NCBI GenBank assembly: GCA_963812475.1
Contig: CAWEVI010000005.1
Location: forward strand, 248,001-312,000
DNA from: JAMXLO01 sp963812475
Lineage (GTDB): Bacteria; Pseudomonadota; Alphaproteobacteria; Acetobacterales; Acetobacteraceae
Direction of reading: 5' to 3'
DNA length: 64,000 bases
Shown here in pieces: positions 9,030 to 19,000 of this stretch (position 1 is its first letter; each line of letters opens with the position of its first letter). The notes beneath the pieces are model-generated. The model was not told the origin of the DNA. It saw only the letters and a list, made by a program, of their open reading frames with translations, and ran no database searches. The position numbers were made by a program, and so were the translations under genes.

Positions 9030-9044
9030 GTTCACTTTCTGTTC
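9030..9044 (+). promoter_or_regulatory. LexA-type SOS box upstream of dinB
   Basis: GTTCACTTTCTGTTC matches exactly the GTTC-N7-GTTC direct-repeat operator known for LexA in Alphaproteobacteria. It ends 21 bases before the dinB ATG at 9066 and lies 75 bases from the alkB-like start on the other strand. It is expected to repress dinB and the overlapping DUF763 gene until DNA damage, and possibly alkB as well. Confidence 0.8.
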
Positions 9045-9065
9045 GCGCCCTGATATGGTCGCCTC

Positions 9066-10199
9066 ATGACGCCGCGCAAGATCATCCATGTGGACATGGA
9101 CGCGTTCTATGCGTCGGTTGAGCAGCGCGACAACCCGGAGCTCCGGGGTCGTCCGGTCGCGGTTGGTCATGGCGCCCAGCGGGGCGTCGTGGCAGCAGCG
9201 AGCTACGAGGCCCGCGCATTCGGCGTGCGCTCGGCCATGCCTTCGACCACGGCCATCCGCCAATGCGCGGAACTGGTATTCGTGCCGCCGCGCTTCGAGG
9301 TCTACCGCGCCGTCTCACGTCAGATCCACGCCATCTTTGCCCATTACACCGCGCTGATCGAACCGCTCTCGCTTGATGAAGCCTATCTCGACGTGACGGA
9401 AGACCTGCGGGGATTGCTGACCGCGTCGGCCACGGCGAAAGCGATCCGCGCCCGCATTCTCAGGGAGACGGGTCTGACCGCATCAGCCGGCGTGTCCTAC
9501 AACAAGTTCCTCGCCAAGCTGGCGTCCAGCCAGCGCAAGCCGAATGGACAGTTTGTCATCATCCCTGAAATGGGGCCGGACTTCATCGCGTCGCTGCCGG
9601 TTGCCAGGTTTCATGGCGTCGGGCCGGCCACCGCGGCAAAGATGCAGCGACACGGCATTCGAACGGGGGCGGATCTGAGAACGAAGTCGCTCGTTTTTCT
9701 GCAACAACATTTCGGCAGGTCGGCCGCCTGGTATCTCGGCATCGCGAACGGCGAGGACGATCGGCCGGTCGTTGCCGATCGCCAGCGAAAATCCTCCGGC
9801 TCCGAAACCACCTTTGAGCGTGACCTCACCACGGCTGATGACATCGAAGCCGGGGTCGCGGCAATGGCTGCCGATGTGTGGGCCTGGTGTGAGAAGACGC
9901 GAGCCTTCGGCCGGACTGTGACTGTGAAGGTGAAGTTCGCCGACTTCCGCCAGGTCACCCGAAGCCGCAGCTTCCCGAGGGTGATCGAGCGACACGATCT
10001 GCTGCGGCAGGCAAGCGTCGAACTCGTGCGGACGGTACTGCCGGCCGCCAAAGGCGTCCGGCTGCTTGGCGTCACCGTATCGAACTTCGATCAGGCGCCG
10101 GTCGCTGCGGCCGATGGGCTGCCGTTGTTCGACACCGCCGAGGCGATCACGCCGGCACCGAACGTTACCCCGGATGTCGCACCGATCGGTCTGCGCTGA
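9066..10199 (+). CDS. dinB: DNA polymerase IV (Y-family translesion polymerase)
   Basis: Error-prone translesion DNA polymerase, 377 aa. It opens with IIHVDMDAFYASVEQRDNP, which contains the first catalytic Asp. The palm motif SLDEAYLDVT holds the other two catalytic acids near residue 105. A thumb segment GVGPATAAKM (helix-hairpin-helix) and a C-terminal little-finger domain follow. GLPLFD near residue 358 fits a beta-clamp-binding peptide. An SOS box lies just upstream of the ATG. No strong ribosome site is seen. The stop TGA shares its A with the ATG of the DUF763 gene, so the two are translationally coupled. Confidence 0.97.
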   Translation: MTPRKIIHVDMDAFYASVEQRDNPELRGRPVAVGHGAQRGVVAAASYEARAFGVRSAMPSTTAIRQCAELVFVPPRFEVYRAVSRQIHAIFAHYTALIEPLSLDEAYLDVTEDLRGLLTASATAKAIRARILRETGLTASAGVSYNKFLAKLASSQRKPNGQFVIIPEMGPDFIASLPVARFHGVGPATAAKMQRHGIRTGADLRTKSLVFLQQHFGRSAAWYLGIANGEDDRPVVADRQRKSSGSETTFERDLTTADDIEAGVAAMAADVWAWCEKTRAFGRTVTVKVKFADFRQVTRSRSFPRVIERHDLLRQASVELVRTVLPAAKGVRLLGVTVSNFDQAPVAAADGLPLFDTAEAITPAPNVTPDVAPIGLR

Positions 10200-11461
10200 T
10201 GGTGCGCCGTGCCGGCAGTGCCGACCTGCCGCTTCACGGTGGCCGCGTGCCGAAATGGCTGGGCGATCGGATGACCCGGCTCGGCGCGGTGATCACCCAG
10301 GCGATCGTTCTCGAGTATGGCCGCGACGAGCTGCTGAGCCGGTTGGCGCATCCCTTCTGGTTCCAGTCGTTCGGCGCGGTGATGGGGATGGATTGGCATT
10401 CTTCCGGCATCACCACCAGCGTCGTCGGCGCGCTGAAGCGCGGCCTGGCTCCGTTGTCCGGGGAGCTCGGCATCCATGTTTGCGGGGGCCGCGGCAATCA
10501 CTCGCGCCAGACGCCGCATGAGCTTGTCGCTATCGGTGATCGGATCGGTCTCGACGGCGCGGCACTCGCCAAGGCGAGTCGGCTTGTTGCCAAGGTGGAC
10601 AGTGCGGCGGTTCAGGATGGATTTGAGCTTTATCTTCATGGCTTCATCGTCACCAATGACGGACACTGGGTCGTGGTCCAGCAGGGCATGAACGGCGACC
10701 GCCGCCAGGCCCGGCGCTATCACTGGCTGTCTGAAGGTCTGCGGAGTTTCGTCGACGAGCCGCACGCCGCGATCGACGGGGTCGAACAGGGTGTGATCGT
10801 CAATCTGACCGATCGGCGCGCGGAAGCTTCGCGGCGGCGGCAACTCGACATTCTCGGTGCCATCGGTCCGGACGGGATCGAACGGCAGCTCGCGAACCTG
10901 GAGAGCAGCCGTATCGAGCATCGGAATTCGGGAGCCCAGCCCTTGCTGCCGCATCTCGTCATGCCCGCGCATCACGATGTCAGGCCGGAGGACATCGTGA
11001 CCCGCCGCCTGCATGGCAATCTCGCCGCCGCGGCCGAGCGCGGTCCCACGGACTTTTCCGAACTTCTGCTGGTGCCTGGCGTCGGTGCACGAACGGTCCG
11101 CGCGCTGGCCCAGGTCGCCGAGATCGTACACGGCGCGCCCTATCGCTTCAGCGACCCGGCGCGATTTTCCGTGGCCCATGGCGGGAAGGACCGGCATCCC
11201 TTTCCTGTGCCGCTCAAGGTCTATGATCGTACCATCAACGTGTTGAAGGCCGCGGTGCGGAAGGCGAGGCTCGGTCACATTGAGGAATTGGCGGCGATCC
11301 GGCGGCTGGACGAACAGGCTCGTCGGCTGGAGCGGCATGCTGGCGGACCTTCCGTCGAGGCACTGTTGGCCGACGAACGCGCGCGCTCGCACGAATATGG
11401 CGGCCGGAGCGTATTCGGTGAGGAAGCGCCGCCACGAGCGCGCGCGCCTGTTGTGGGGTGA
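10199..11461 (+). CDS. DUF763 protein with helix-hairpin-helix motif
   Basis: A 420-aa protein of the uncharacterised DUF763 family. The diagnostic N-terminal block is visible (RAGSADLPLHGG, then WFQSFGAVMGMDWHSSGITT near residue 65). Around residues 286-305 the segment LLLVPGVGARTVRALA fits a helix-hairpin-helix, a non-specific DNA-binding element common in repair enzymes. The C-terminal 70 residues are charged and helical. The ATG overlaps the dinB stop by one base (TGATG), so it is co-translated with dinB and presumably under the same SOS box. A role in DNA repair or damage tolerance is inferred from these two facts; biochemical function is unknown. Confidence 0.88.
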   Translation: MVRRAGSADLPLHGGRVPKWLGDRMTRLGAVITQAIVLEYGRDELLSRLAHPFWFQSFGAVMGMDWHSSGITTSVVGALKRGLAPLSGELGIHVCGGRGNHSRQTPHELVAIGDRIGLDGAALAKASRLVAKVDSAAVQDGFELYLHGFIVTNDGHWVVVQQGMNGDRRQARRYHWLSEGLRSFVDEPHAAIDGVEQGVIVNLTDRRAEASRRRQLDILGAIGPDGIERQLANLESSRIEHRNSGAQPLLPHLVMPAHHDVRPEDIVTRRLHGNLAAAAERGPTDFSELLLVPGVGARTVRALAQVAEIVHGAPYRFSDPARFSVAHGGKDRHPFPVPLKVYDRTINVLKAAVRKARLGHIEELAAIRRLDEQARRLERHAGGPSVEALLADERARSHEYGGRSVFGEEAPPRARAPVVG

Positions 11462-12068
11462 CGCATGGTCAGTCCGGCAGCGATCCCCGACAGTCGATGG
11501 CACGCCTCGATCAGTTGACTTGAAACTGCCAGACTATTTCCAGAGTGATGACCTGCCAAGGCTCGCGGAATATTGCGCCGTCTGCGCCTGCGCCGGCCAG
11601 GGCGTCTCGGGCGGGTAGGCCCAAGCTTCACGCGGCTCGTTCGAGTGGCTGCTCAGTCCGTCGGCCGCATCCAGCAGACGATGTATCGGTGGACTCTTGC
11701 CCCGCAGTGTTACTAAGATAGTCGGTGATAGCCGATTGGATCGGTTCTTGACCGCAATGGGTCGCGCGGATGCAACAGCCGGCTATCCGCTAAACGGTCG
11801 GCTGCGGCTGGTCAACACGCAACCACCGCGCCGGCTTCGGCCCTTGACCCCCTCGCCCTCACCCCAGCGTTTGGCAGTGATGCCGTTTCACGTCGGGTGT
11901 GTCCGCCGGCAAGAGACTGTCATGTTCACTGGGCACGCGGTGACATTTCTAACGGGGAGAAATTGCGACTTTTCAAACGGAGACCGGCACGACATGTAGC
12001 CGCAATGTCGTGGTCTTCGGTGGTGCGTGGCGATGCGGTGGGAGATTTAGCGGTTAATCGGCTTAATA
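11462..12068. other. Intergenic region without a convincing gene
   Basis: About 600 bases between the DUF763 gene and the IS630 remnant. Open frames here are short and lack family features. The stretch at about 11920-12000 is less GC-rich than its surroundings and may be the flank of an old insertion, but I cannot assign it. Confidence 0.5.
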
Positions 12069-12688
12069 CCAAGACTCTCTGATCAGGACCCATGGCCCCA
12101 ATTACGCAGTGCGATGGACATGATGGTCCATGGCTGGGCCTCGAGTTTGTTCCAGGCATCGCAGCAGTGATCGACGGCGCCCGCCTTCTGCGCGTGATGG
12201 CGTGGGCGCGCCGACAGCTTGCGGTATCCGATGGCCCGCAACTCGCGGCTGAGCATCTGCTTTGAGACGCTGATCCGGTATTCCTCCCAGATCCATTGGC
12301 AGAGAGATCGATGATCCGCCAGCGGATCACGCCGTGCACCGCCGGGATGAGCCGCGACGGCTGACCGGGAGCCGTGCGGTCGATCAGTCCCCCCGGACCG
12401 TGCGCGTTGAACCGCAGAACCCAATCACACACAACTTGCAGCGTCACCCCGGCAGCCGCCGCCGCTTGCGTGCGGCTGCCTCCATCGTAGATCAATGCCA
12501 GCGCCAACAATCGTCGGACCTGATCGGCGTCCTCACTCGCGCGCGCCAAACCGCGCAGCCCCACCGCATCATGATCCAGCCTCAGTGGGATTGCCTTCCG
12601 CATGGCGAACCTCCTTGGTCCGCCAGTCTTCAATCAGATCGGCCCCGCGTCGGGGGACCGCCGATGAGTTTCCCTCAACCGGACTTGG
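12069..12688. mobile_element. Internally deleted IS630-family element
   Basis: About 620 bases bounded by CCAAG/CTTGG inverted ends and flanked on both sides by TA, the target dinucleotide duplicated by IS630/Tc1-type elements. The left end with its flank reads ATACCAAG (12066-12073); the right end reads CTTGGTAT (12684-12691). Its only content is a broken transposase on the minus strand that has lost most of the catalytic domain. A complete element of this type is roughly 1 kb. This copy could move only if a full-length relative supplied transposase. Confidence 0.75.
12083..12603 (-). pseudogene. IS630-family transposase remnant (frameshift and internal deletion)
   Basis: The N-terminal part from ATG 12603 (MRKAIPLRLD) has the family's helix-turn-helix region, including TQAAAAAGVTLQVVCDWVLRF. 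At 12301-12306 the run AGAGAG appears two bases too long. Reading shifts there from WRIIDL to CQWIWEEYRISVSKQMLS. After RKLSARPRHHAQK the sequence jumps straight to VDHCCDAWNKL and QPWTIMSI, which belong to the extreme C-terminus. Most of the DDE catalytic core, roughly 130-150 residues, is therefore missing. It is non-functional. Confidence 0.85.
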
Positions 12689-12692
12689 TATA

Positions 12693-13293
12693 AGATCGCC
12701 TTGGCAGAACGCGGTGCAGTGTACCCCAACCCCACCGCACAACATTGCGTGCCATACGCTACCGTGCAGTATTACGGCTCGAGCCTTCTAACCCAAGAGC
12801 CAGCCCTACTGATAGGGCAGCAGCTTACTGTGCCGCCGCGCCCGGCGATCAGTGAGCGCGGTGATTGTGCGAATGCCTTCTGTTACACGGTGGTCGCGGC
12901 TAACCACAGCAGGAACATGAGCGCGCCGCCTATTGCTACAGCGAATAGGAAATAATTCATGGTGGGACGGGACATTCCCAGATATCTAAGCGGCTTAATC
13001 GTCGGTGGCCCGAGCCTGCTTGCACCCGAGCTGGCCGACGATTGGACGCGCGAGCGGCGCTCAACAAGACCGCAGATCGCCCAAGTCGGTCCAATTCGCT
13101 TCCGATCCCGGGGGTCGTTATGGCCCAGATGCGGATTTACCGCTAACATGAACTCTTGCTCTGGGAACAGGACTAATATCCGACCCCAGCTGGATCAGCG
13201 GGAGGTAGTCTTAGCGGATGCTTGAAACAGACCGGAGGTAGTGGACGATCGCCTTAACTGTGCGTGATTAGTTTGGGAGGCACGTCACTGAAG
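12693..13293. other. Intergenic region upstream of the cyclopropane-synthase gene
   Basis: About 600 bases. The only item of note is a minus-strand frame from ATG 12960 to 12883 encoding a 25-residue hydrophobic peptide (MNYFLFAVAIGG..., one membrane span). It has no clear ribosome site, so it is only a candidate. The rest holds no recognisable gene; the promoter of the downstream gene must lie here. Confidence 0.4.
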
Positions 13294-14541
13294 ATGCTGC
13301 TGCTGTCGAATCTTCTGACGAAATTCATCCAGAGGGGAACACTTCGCGTGTTCGACAGCGGCGGGAAACTGCACGGATTCGGGAACAAGGCGCCGGGTCC
13401 GACCGTTACCCTGCGGCTACATGATCGTGCTCTTGAGGTTAAGCTTGCCCTCAACCCCGAACTGTATGCCGGTGAGGCCTACATGGACGGGACACTGACC
13501 TTCGAGGAGGGGACTGACGTCGGTGATCTCATGGGGCTGTTTTCGCTCAATCGGACGGGCCTCTTCGGGCATGCCTCTCAGCGCCTGCTTCGGCGGGTCT
13601 GGCGGGCTGCGCGCCGCTGGCATCAGGCGAATCCGATCGGCGCCGCCGCTTCGCATGCGCGACACCATTACGATGTCGATATCGCTATTTATCGGTTGTT
13701 CCTGGACGATGGGCTCAACTATTCGTGCGCCTTCTTTGAGGACCCCGAACACGAAACGATCGAACAGGCGCAGTTGAACAAGCTTCAACGGATCGCGGCT
13801 AAGCTGGATCTCCGTCCAGGCATGGCGGTCGCCGAGATCGGCTCCGGCTGGGGGTCGCTCGCGATTTACCTGGCCCGATTCGCTGGCGCGCGGGTGACGG
13901 CCATTAACGTCTCGCCTTCCCAGATTGGCGTGGCGCGCGAACGTGCGCAGGCGGCTGGAGTGAGCGAGCAGGTGGAATTCCTCGAAGTTGACTACCGCAA
14001 GCTCTCCGGCCGCTTTGATCGCGTGATCTCCGTCGGCATGATGGAGCACGTCGGTATCGGCCATTTCGGGGAATATTTCAGCAAGATCGGCGAATTGCTG
14101 GCTGACGACGGCTACGCACTCGTCCACTGCATTGGCCGCATGACGCCTCCGGGCACAACCGGGCCGTTCATCCGCAAATATATCTTTCCCGGCGCCTACA
14201 CGCCCTCTCTCTCCGAAGTCTTCGCCGCCACCGAGCGTGTTGGCCTCTGGGTCGCTGACATGGAAGTGCTGCGCCGCCACTACGATTACACGCTCCAGCA
14301 TTGGCGTGACCGGTTTGCCGCGAACCGGGCCCAGGCAGTCGCTATTTCCGGCGAACGGTTCTGCCGCATGTGGGAATACTATCTCGCCGCCGTACAGGTT
14401 GGCTTCAAAAACGGTTCAAACATGGTGTTTCAGCTGCTGCTGTCCCAGCGGATCGATTCAGTGCCGATCACGCGCGACTTCATGTCAACAGGTTGTCGCT
14501 CAATCCGTGCGCTGTCGGGAACTCCCGGCAAATCGGCATGA
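13294..14541 (+). CDS. Cyclopropane-fatty-acyl-phospholipid synthase family methyltransferase
   Basis: SAM-dependent enzyme that methylenates unsaturated acyl chains of membrane phospholipids, or a close relative, about 415 aa. An N-terminal domain (to about residue 120) resembles the lipid-binding part. The Rossmann methyltransferase domain has AEIGSGWGSLAIYLARFAG (SAM site, near residue 190), followed by NVSPSQIGVARERA and the family block VGMMEHVGIGHFGEYF. The segment YSCAFFEDPEHETIEQAQ precedes the SAM site as in Cfa proteins. ATG 13294 is preferred, with GGGAGG 13 bases upstream; an in-frame GTG at 13264 would add 10 residues. It stands alone. Confidence 0.92.
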   Translation: MLLLSNLLTKFIQRGTLRVFDSGGKLHGFGNKAPGPTVTLRLHDRALEVKLALNPELYAGEAYMDGTLTFEEGTDVGDLMGLFSLNRTGLFGHASQRLLRRVWRAARRWHQANPIGAAASHARHHYDVDIAIYRLFLDDGLNYSCAFFEDPEHETIEQAQLNKLQRIAAKLDLRPGMAVAEIGSGWGSLAIYLARFAGARVTAINVSPSQIGVARERAQAAGVSEQVEFLEVDYRKLSGRFDRVISVGMMEHVGIGHFGEYFSKIGELLADDGYALVHCIGRMTPPGTTGPFIRKYIFPGAYTPSLSEVFAATERVGLWVADMEVLRRHYDYTLQHWRDRFAANRAQAVAISGERFCRMWEYYLAAVQVGFKNGSNMVFQLLLSQRIDSVPITRDFMSTGCRSIRALSGTPGKSA

Positions 14542-14915
14542 AACGCCCCAAGTCCGGGCTCGATCTCGCTGATCGGCAGGCAGGCTGGCGTCGTGTGTAT
14601 GAGATTTTGAAGCGACGCTTGCCGACCGATGCCGTACCTGTCGAGCGCGCCTACTGCCAAGGCGAGACAGACGGTCATAATCGTAAGGTTGCGCCGGTCT
14701 CTATCCAGCTCACGGCAGCCACTCTATAGTTATCTATAGATGCGGGTAAACTTCCCGTCGTGTCGGAAGCAGCGATGCTCGGTTGGCTTATAGGCACGCG
14801 TCTGGTCGGCGGTGGGTGTGCTGCCACAGTAAGTCCAGACGATCGGCGGCGTCTCTCTCTCGAGCTTGCGGGTTATCGCAAAGCCGCAGGTACTGCGGAT
14901 CGATGATTGCCGGGC
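14542..14915. other. Intergenic region with a short palindrome
   Basis: A 63-codon frame (14538-14729, plus strand) overlaps the cyclopropane-synthase stop as ATGA, but its product resembles nothing I recognise and may be chance. At 14723-14740 the AT-rich palindrome TCTATAGTTATCTATAGA stands out from the GC-rich surroundings and could be an operator. Nothing else is seen. Confidence 0.4.
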
Positions 14916-16019
14916 TCAACTACCCAGCAGAACTTGATTTTCGCGCTGCTGCATGAACTCCTTGCCGCGCGCATACCCGAGTTCGAACAGATAATCGAGA
15001 TTCGACTTCGCCCAGGTCAGTGAGTACGGCTTGTGCGCCTCGGGTATCTCCAGCTGGATCTGGAACAGCTCGACATTGGGCCGCTGCGCAGGAACGCGCG
15101 GCGCTCTGGGCTTCGCCGACGGCCGTCGCGCCTGCACGGTTTCCCAGGGGTTGATGTCGATATCGACCCCCGTGTGCACCCAGTATTCGAAGATGGCGAG
15201 TTCTCGCCCTGCCAGCGCGATCAGCGGAATGATGATCGATTGCGAGTAAGCTTCCCAGATCGTGCGCGGTCGCGTGATCAGCCCGTCGCGCAGCACGTCG
15301 AACAGGATGATCTTGTCCGCCTCCGCCCCCTCTTCCTGCTCCTCGACCAGTTTCTTGAGGTTCAACGCCTGGTAGGCAGCGCCTTCGTAGTAGTGCTTCC
15401 CGTTCAGCCGGTACGGCGGATAGATGAACGGGAAGGACAGACCGGCGCGAAAGGTGTGGACGTCGATCTGGTGCTTTTCAAAGGAGACCGGCGCACGGTC
15501 CTCGATGCAGTAGGCATTGAGGTGACAGTCGATGGGATTGTTCTTCAGCGCATCGAAGTCCACCACATCCTGGATGAACGGCGCGTGCGCGCTCAGGCCG
15601 GTGCTGAACCACCCGACCGAGCTTGGGCACATCATCGCCGCCACGAATTGAAGCCAGTCGCTATAAAGCTTGTGCGAGTCCGACATGCCGTACTGGTTCA
15701 GCCAGCGCTGCATGCCGGGCAGGGCGGCGAACCAGGCGCGGAAGCGGTCGGCGGCGGGACCCGGCTTCTGGAAGAGCTTGTAGTTCACGGGAAACATGGA
15801 ATAGATCAGGTCGGAGACGCCGAAGTTGACCGTGTTCTCGAGCGCTCGTCGTCGATCGCCGCCCATCGGCGCCATGTAGAGCAGCCCCACCACCGATCCG
15901 CCGCCGGCCATCGAGACCTTGTCGATTTTCACGCCGGCCTCGTCGAGCGCGAGGAGCGCGCCGGTCATCAGCGTGAAGTTCGGCGCACCACCTCCAAGCG
16001 CCAGCACGGTCCTGCCCAT
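14916..16019 (-). CDS. Patatin-like phospholipase
   Basis: Predicted serine lipid acyl hydrolase, 367 aa. It starts with MGRTVLALGGGAPNFTLMTG, a glycine-rich oxyanion loop. The expected nucleophile elbow reads AGGGSVVGLL rather than a canonical GxSxG, with Ser as the likely nucleophile. DGLITRPR or the YEGAAYQ segment may supply the catalytic Asp region, but the dyad is not certain. ATG 16019 is chosen because it lies five bases after the stop of the cyclase gene and family homology begins there; the frame upstream is open but is only the complement of the cyclase gene. It is the last gene of the apparent polyketide operon. Acyl-chain release or membrane remodelling is a possible role, by inference. 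Confidence 0.8.
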   Translation of the reverse strand: MGRTVLALGGGAPNFTLMTGALLALDEAGVKIDKVSMAGGGSVVGLLYMAPMGGDRRRALENTVNFGVSDLIYSMFPVNYKLFQKPGPAADRFRAWFAALPGMQRWLNQYGMSDSHKLYSDWLQFVAAMMCPSSVGWFSTGLSAHAPFIQDVVDFDALKNNPIDCHLNAYCIEDRAPVSFEKHQIDVHTFRAGLSFPFIYPPYRLNGKHYYEGAAYQALNLKKLVEEQEEGAEADKIILFDVLRDGLITRPRTIWEAYSQSIIIPLIALAGRELAIFEYWVHTGVDIDINPWETVQARRPSAKPRAPRVPAQRPNVELFQIQLEIPEAHKPYSLTWAKSNLDYLFELGYARGKEFMQQRENQVLLGS

Positions 16020-16023
16020 CGCA

Positions 16024-19000
16024 TTAAGCCTCCATCGCCTGGGGTCCGCCCGCGAGCGACACGGTGATCCGCTCCAACAGAGCCAGGGCAGGCCGAAGAT
16101 CGGCCGGCACCGGGTCGACGGTGGGGAAGCGCCGGAGCGCGCCGGCGAGCAGATCTCGCGCCTCCGCCGCCTTGCCACGCGTGCTCCAGAACGCCGCGAG
16201 ATCGCGCGCAGCGCACAGCTCCCACCAACGTGCCTGCTTGGCACGCGCCGCGGCAATGCTCTGCTGCAGCAACGCCTCCGTTTCCTGCTCTGCGTCGCCG
16301 CCATCCTCCCGGCCCAGGCGCAGCTCGATGCCGGCATTGATCCGCAGCGCCTCCGGCACCGCCCAGGTCTCACCGGTCTCCTCGGCCGTAGCCAGCGCGT
16401 CCGCGATGGTCTGGCGTGCCGCCACCGCGCGGCCCGCCGCGGCATGAGCATCGGCCTCGTGCGCAAGAAACAGCGTCAGCCACAGCCGGGCGCCAGTCTG
16501 GCGCCAACCGGTGAGACCAGCTCGCAGCAGCTCGATCCCCTCGTCTTCCTGGCCAGTGCGGATGGCAGCCCACCCGTCCAGGATGCGGCCGCCCGAACCC
16601 CAGAACGGAAAGCCGTGCTCATTGCAAAGGGCAATGACCGCCGCCGTGCGGGAACGGGTCTCGCCCGCTTCGGAGCGGAACATGTCGATCAATCCGGACG
16701 CATGGCAAATCGTATAGACAATGGTATGCGGGTGCTTCAGCGCCGTTGCCAGTTCGACCGCTTCACGCGCGACCTTCAATCCCTCGTCGAGCTGACCGAC
16801 GTGCCAGAGCGCCCAGGAAAGATAGCAGAGCGCGGCAGCACCGATGTCCTGCCCGTACCTGTACCGGAGAACAGCGTGAGAGTCCGGGTCGTACAATTCG
16901 CGCGCACGTTGCAGATGCATGCGGGCGATCGAAAACTCTCCCATCGCCATCAGCGTCGTGCCGAGGATACGATTTGCCACGCACAGCACGCCGGGGTCGC
17001 CGTGCCGTTCGGCCTGCTGCAGGAAGTCGGCCGCAGCCTCCCGCTGCATTGCAACGTCACTGCCGACATAATAGCAGGCCCAGAGACCATAAAGTACAGC
17101 GAACTTCAGGTCCGGCTGCGTGGAGTCGTTGATGTGGGTGCGCGCGCGCAGCAGCACCTCCTTGGTCGCCGCGGCCGCATACCCCATGCTGGCAATCATC
17201 GCCTGGCTGAGCGTGACTTCAAGCGTCAGCGCCCTCGCCGCGCGCTCTGGTCCTTCCGGCACGGTCTCCAGCAGTCCCAATGCCTGCCGAAGCTGGCCGA
17301 TGGCCTCGGCATTGGCCGATCGTTCGATAGCGCGGCGGCCGGCCCGCAGCATCTGGTCGATCGCAGGCTCCACCATGCCTGCGCGCGCCAGATGGTAGGC
17401 GATCAACTCGGGCTGCGTCTCCGCGACCTCCGGGAAGGTTTCCGACAGAACCGCGGCGACCCGCGCATGCAGAACAAGCCGGCGGCTGCGCAACAGGCTG
17501 TCGTAGGCCGCGTCCTGGACCAGGGCGTGCTTGAAGGAATATGTGCTCTCCGGCGGCTCGCCGTGGCCGAACATCAGCTCCGCCGCCGTCAGTTGCGAAA
17601 GTCCTGCGCGCAGCTGATGTTCCGGCATATCGGCGATTGCGGCGATCAGGCGATAGGGAAACTCGCGACCAAGCACGGCGCCGATCTGCGCGATCTCGCG
17701 CACAGGGGCGAGGCGGTCAAGCCGCGCGGTCAGTGAATCCTGCAGCGTCGCCGGGATGGCCAGCGATTGCAGCGGTGCCAGCGAAATATACTCCTCGCCC
17801 GTATCTTCGAGCAGACCGGATTCCAACACCGCCTTGGTCAACTCCTCGACAAACAGCGGCACGCCATCGGTCTTGCTCTGAATCTGGTCGTACAGCTCGG
17901 GGGGCAACGCCTTGCCGCGTGTGATGTCTGCCAGCAAGGCTGCCGTGTGCTCACGCGTCAGCCGGGTCAACCGCATCATCCTGACGTGCGATTGATCGAG
18001 CCAGGGCGGGAAGAACTCCGGACGAAACGTGGCGATGACCAGCACGCGTGCGGCCTTGATCGTCACAATTGTCCGGTTCAGCGCCTCCAGGGTCGACGCG
18101 TCTATCCAGTGCAGGTCCTCGAACAGACACAACACCGGGGCGGCCCTGCTCAGCGCCGTCAGCTGCGCCATGAGCGCGGTGATGGTCCGTTCCTTTCGCC
18201 GTTGCGGCGTCAACTCCTCCTGCGGATAGCGCCCCCCGCTCGGGATGGAGAGCAGGTCCGCGAACAGCGGAAGGTCCTCCGGGCTGACGTTGCCCAGGCT
18301 CAGCAATGTTTCGAGCCTGTCGAGCCTTGTGTCCGCCGTCTGGCTCTCCTCGATACCCGCGGCATGCGTGAGCTGTGAAACCACGGGATGGAACGGCGTA
18401 TTCGTGTGATGTGGCGAGCATTGATAGCGCAGAATGGTGTGCGGCTCGCCGGATACCATTTCGATGGCGGCGGCACTGATGCGGGACTTGCCGATGCCGG
18501 CCTCCCCACACAGGAGTGCCGCGCATCCGCTGCCCTCTTTCGTGCGCTGCCAAAGCGCGGCCAGCGCACTGACCTCCTCCTGTCTGCCGACGAGCGCAGA
18601 AAGTCGGGTTGAGCGCGTCGCCTCGAAGCGCGAGACGACGTTACGGTGCGTCAAGACCTGCCACACCGTCTGTGGCTGCAGACCCTTCAACTCGTGCGGG
18701 CCGAGATCCACGCAATTGAAAAGTGTGCCGAGCAGTCGGTGCGTGGCGTCGGAGACGATGACGGTGTTCGGCTTGGCCAGCGCCTGCAGCCGCGATGCCA
18801 GGTTCGGTGCATCGCCGAGGACCTGCCCATCGCGGGCCAAGTCTTCCACGACGACGAGGCCCGATGCGATACCGACCCGCACCTGCGCGAGGTGGCCCCC
18901 CGGCATCCTCAGGACGCCGATACGCGCAACAAGATCGAGTCCAGCACGCACTGCTCGTTCGGCATCATTCTCGTGCGCCTGTGGATACCCGAACCAGGCG

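Noticed and set aside
10091..11503. A 470-codon minus-strand open frame
   Set aside because: Antisense to the DUF763 gene, with no recognisable domain.
14916..16466. A longer patatin-like protein starting upstream of 16019
   Set aside because: The extra 149 residues are Arg-rich, lack homology and are only another frame of the cyclase gene.
15919..17736. A 605-codon plus-strand open frame
   Set aside because: Antisense to the cyclase/STAND gene, whose motifs are unambiguous; composition is Arg/Gln-rich and motif-free.
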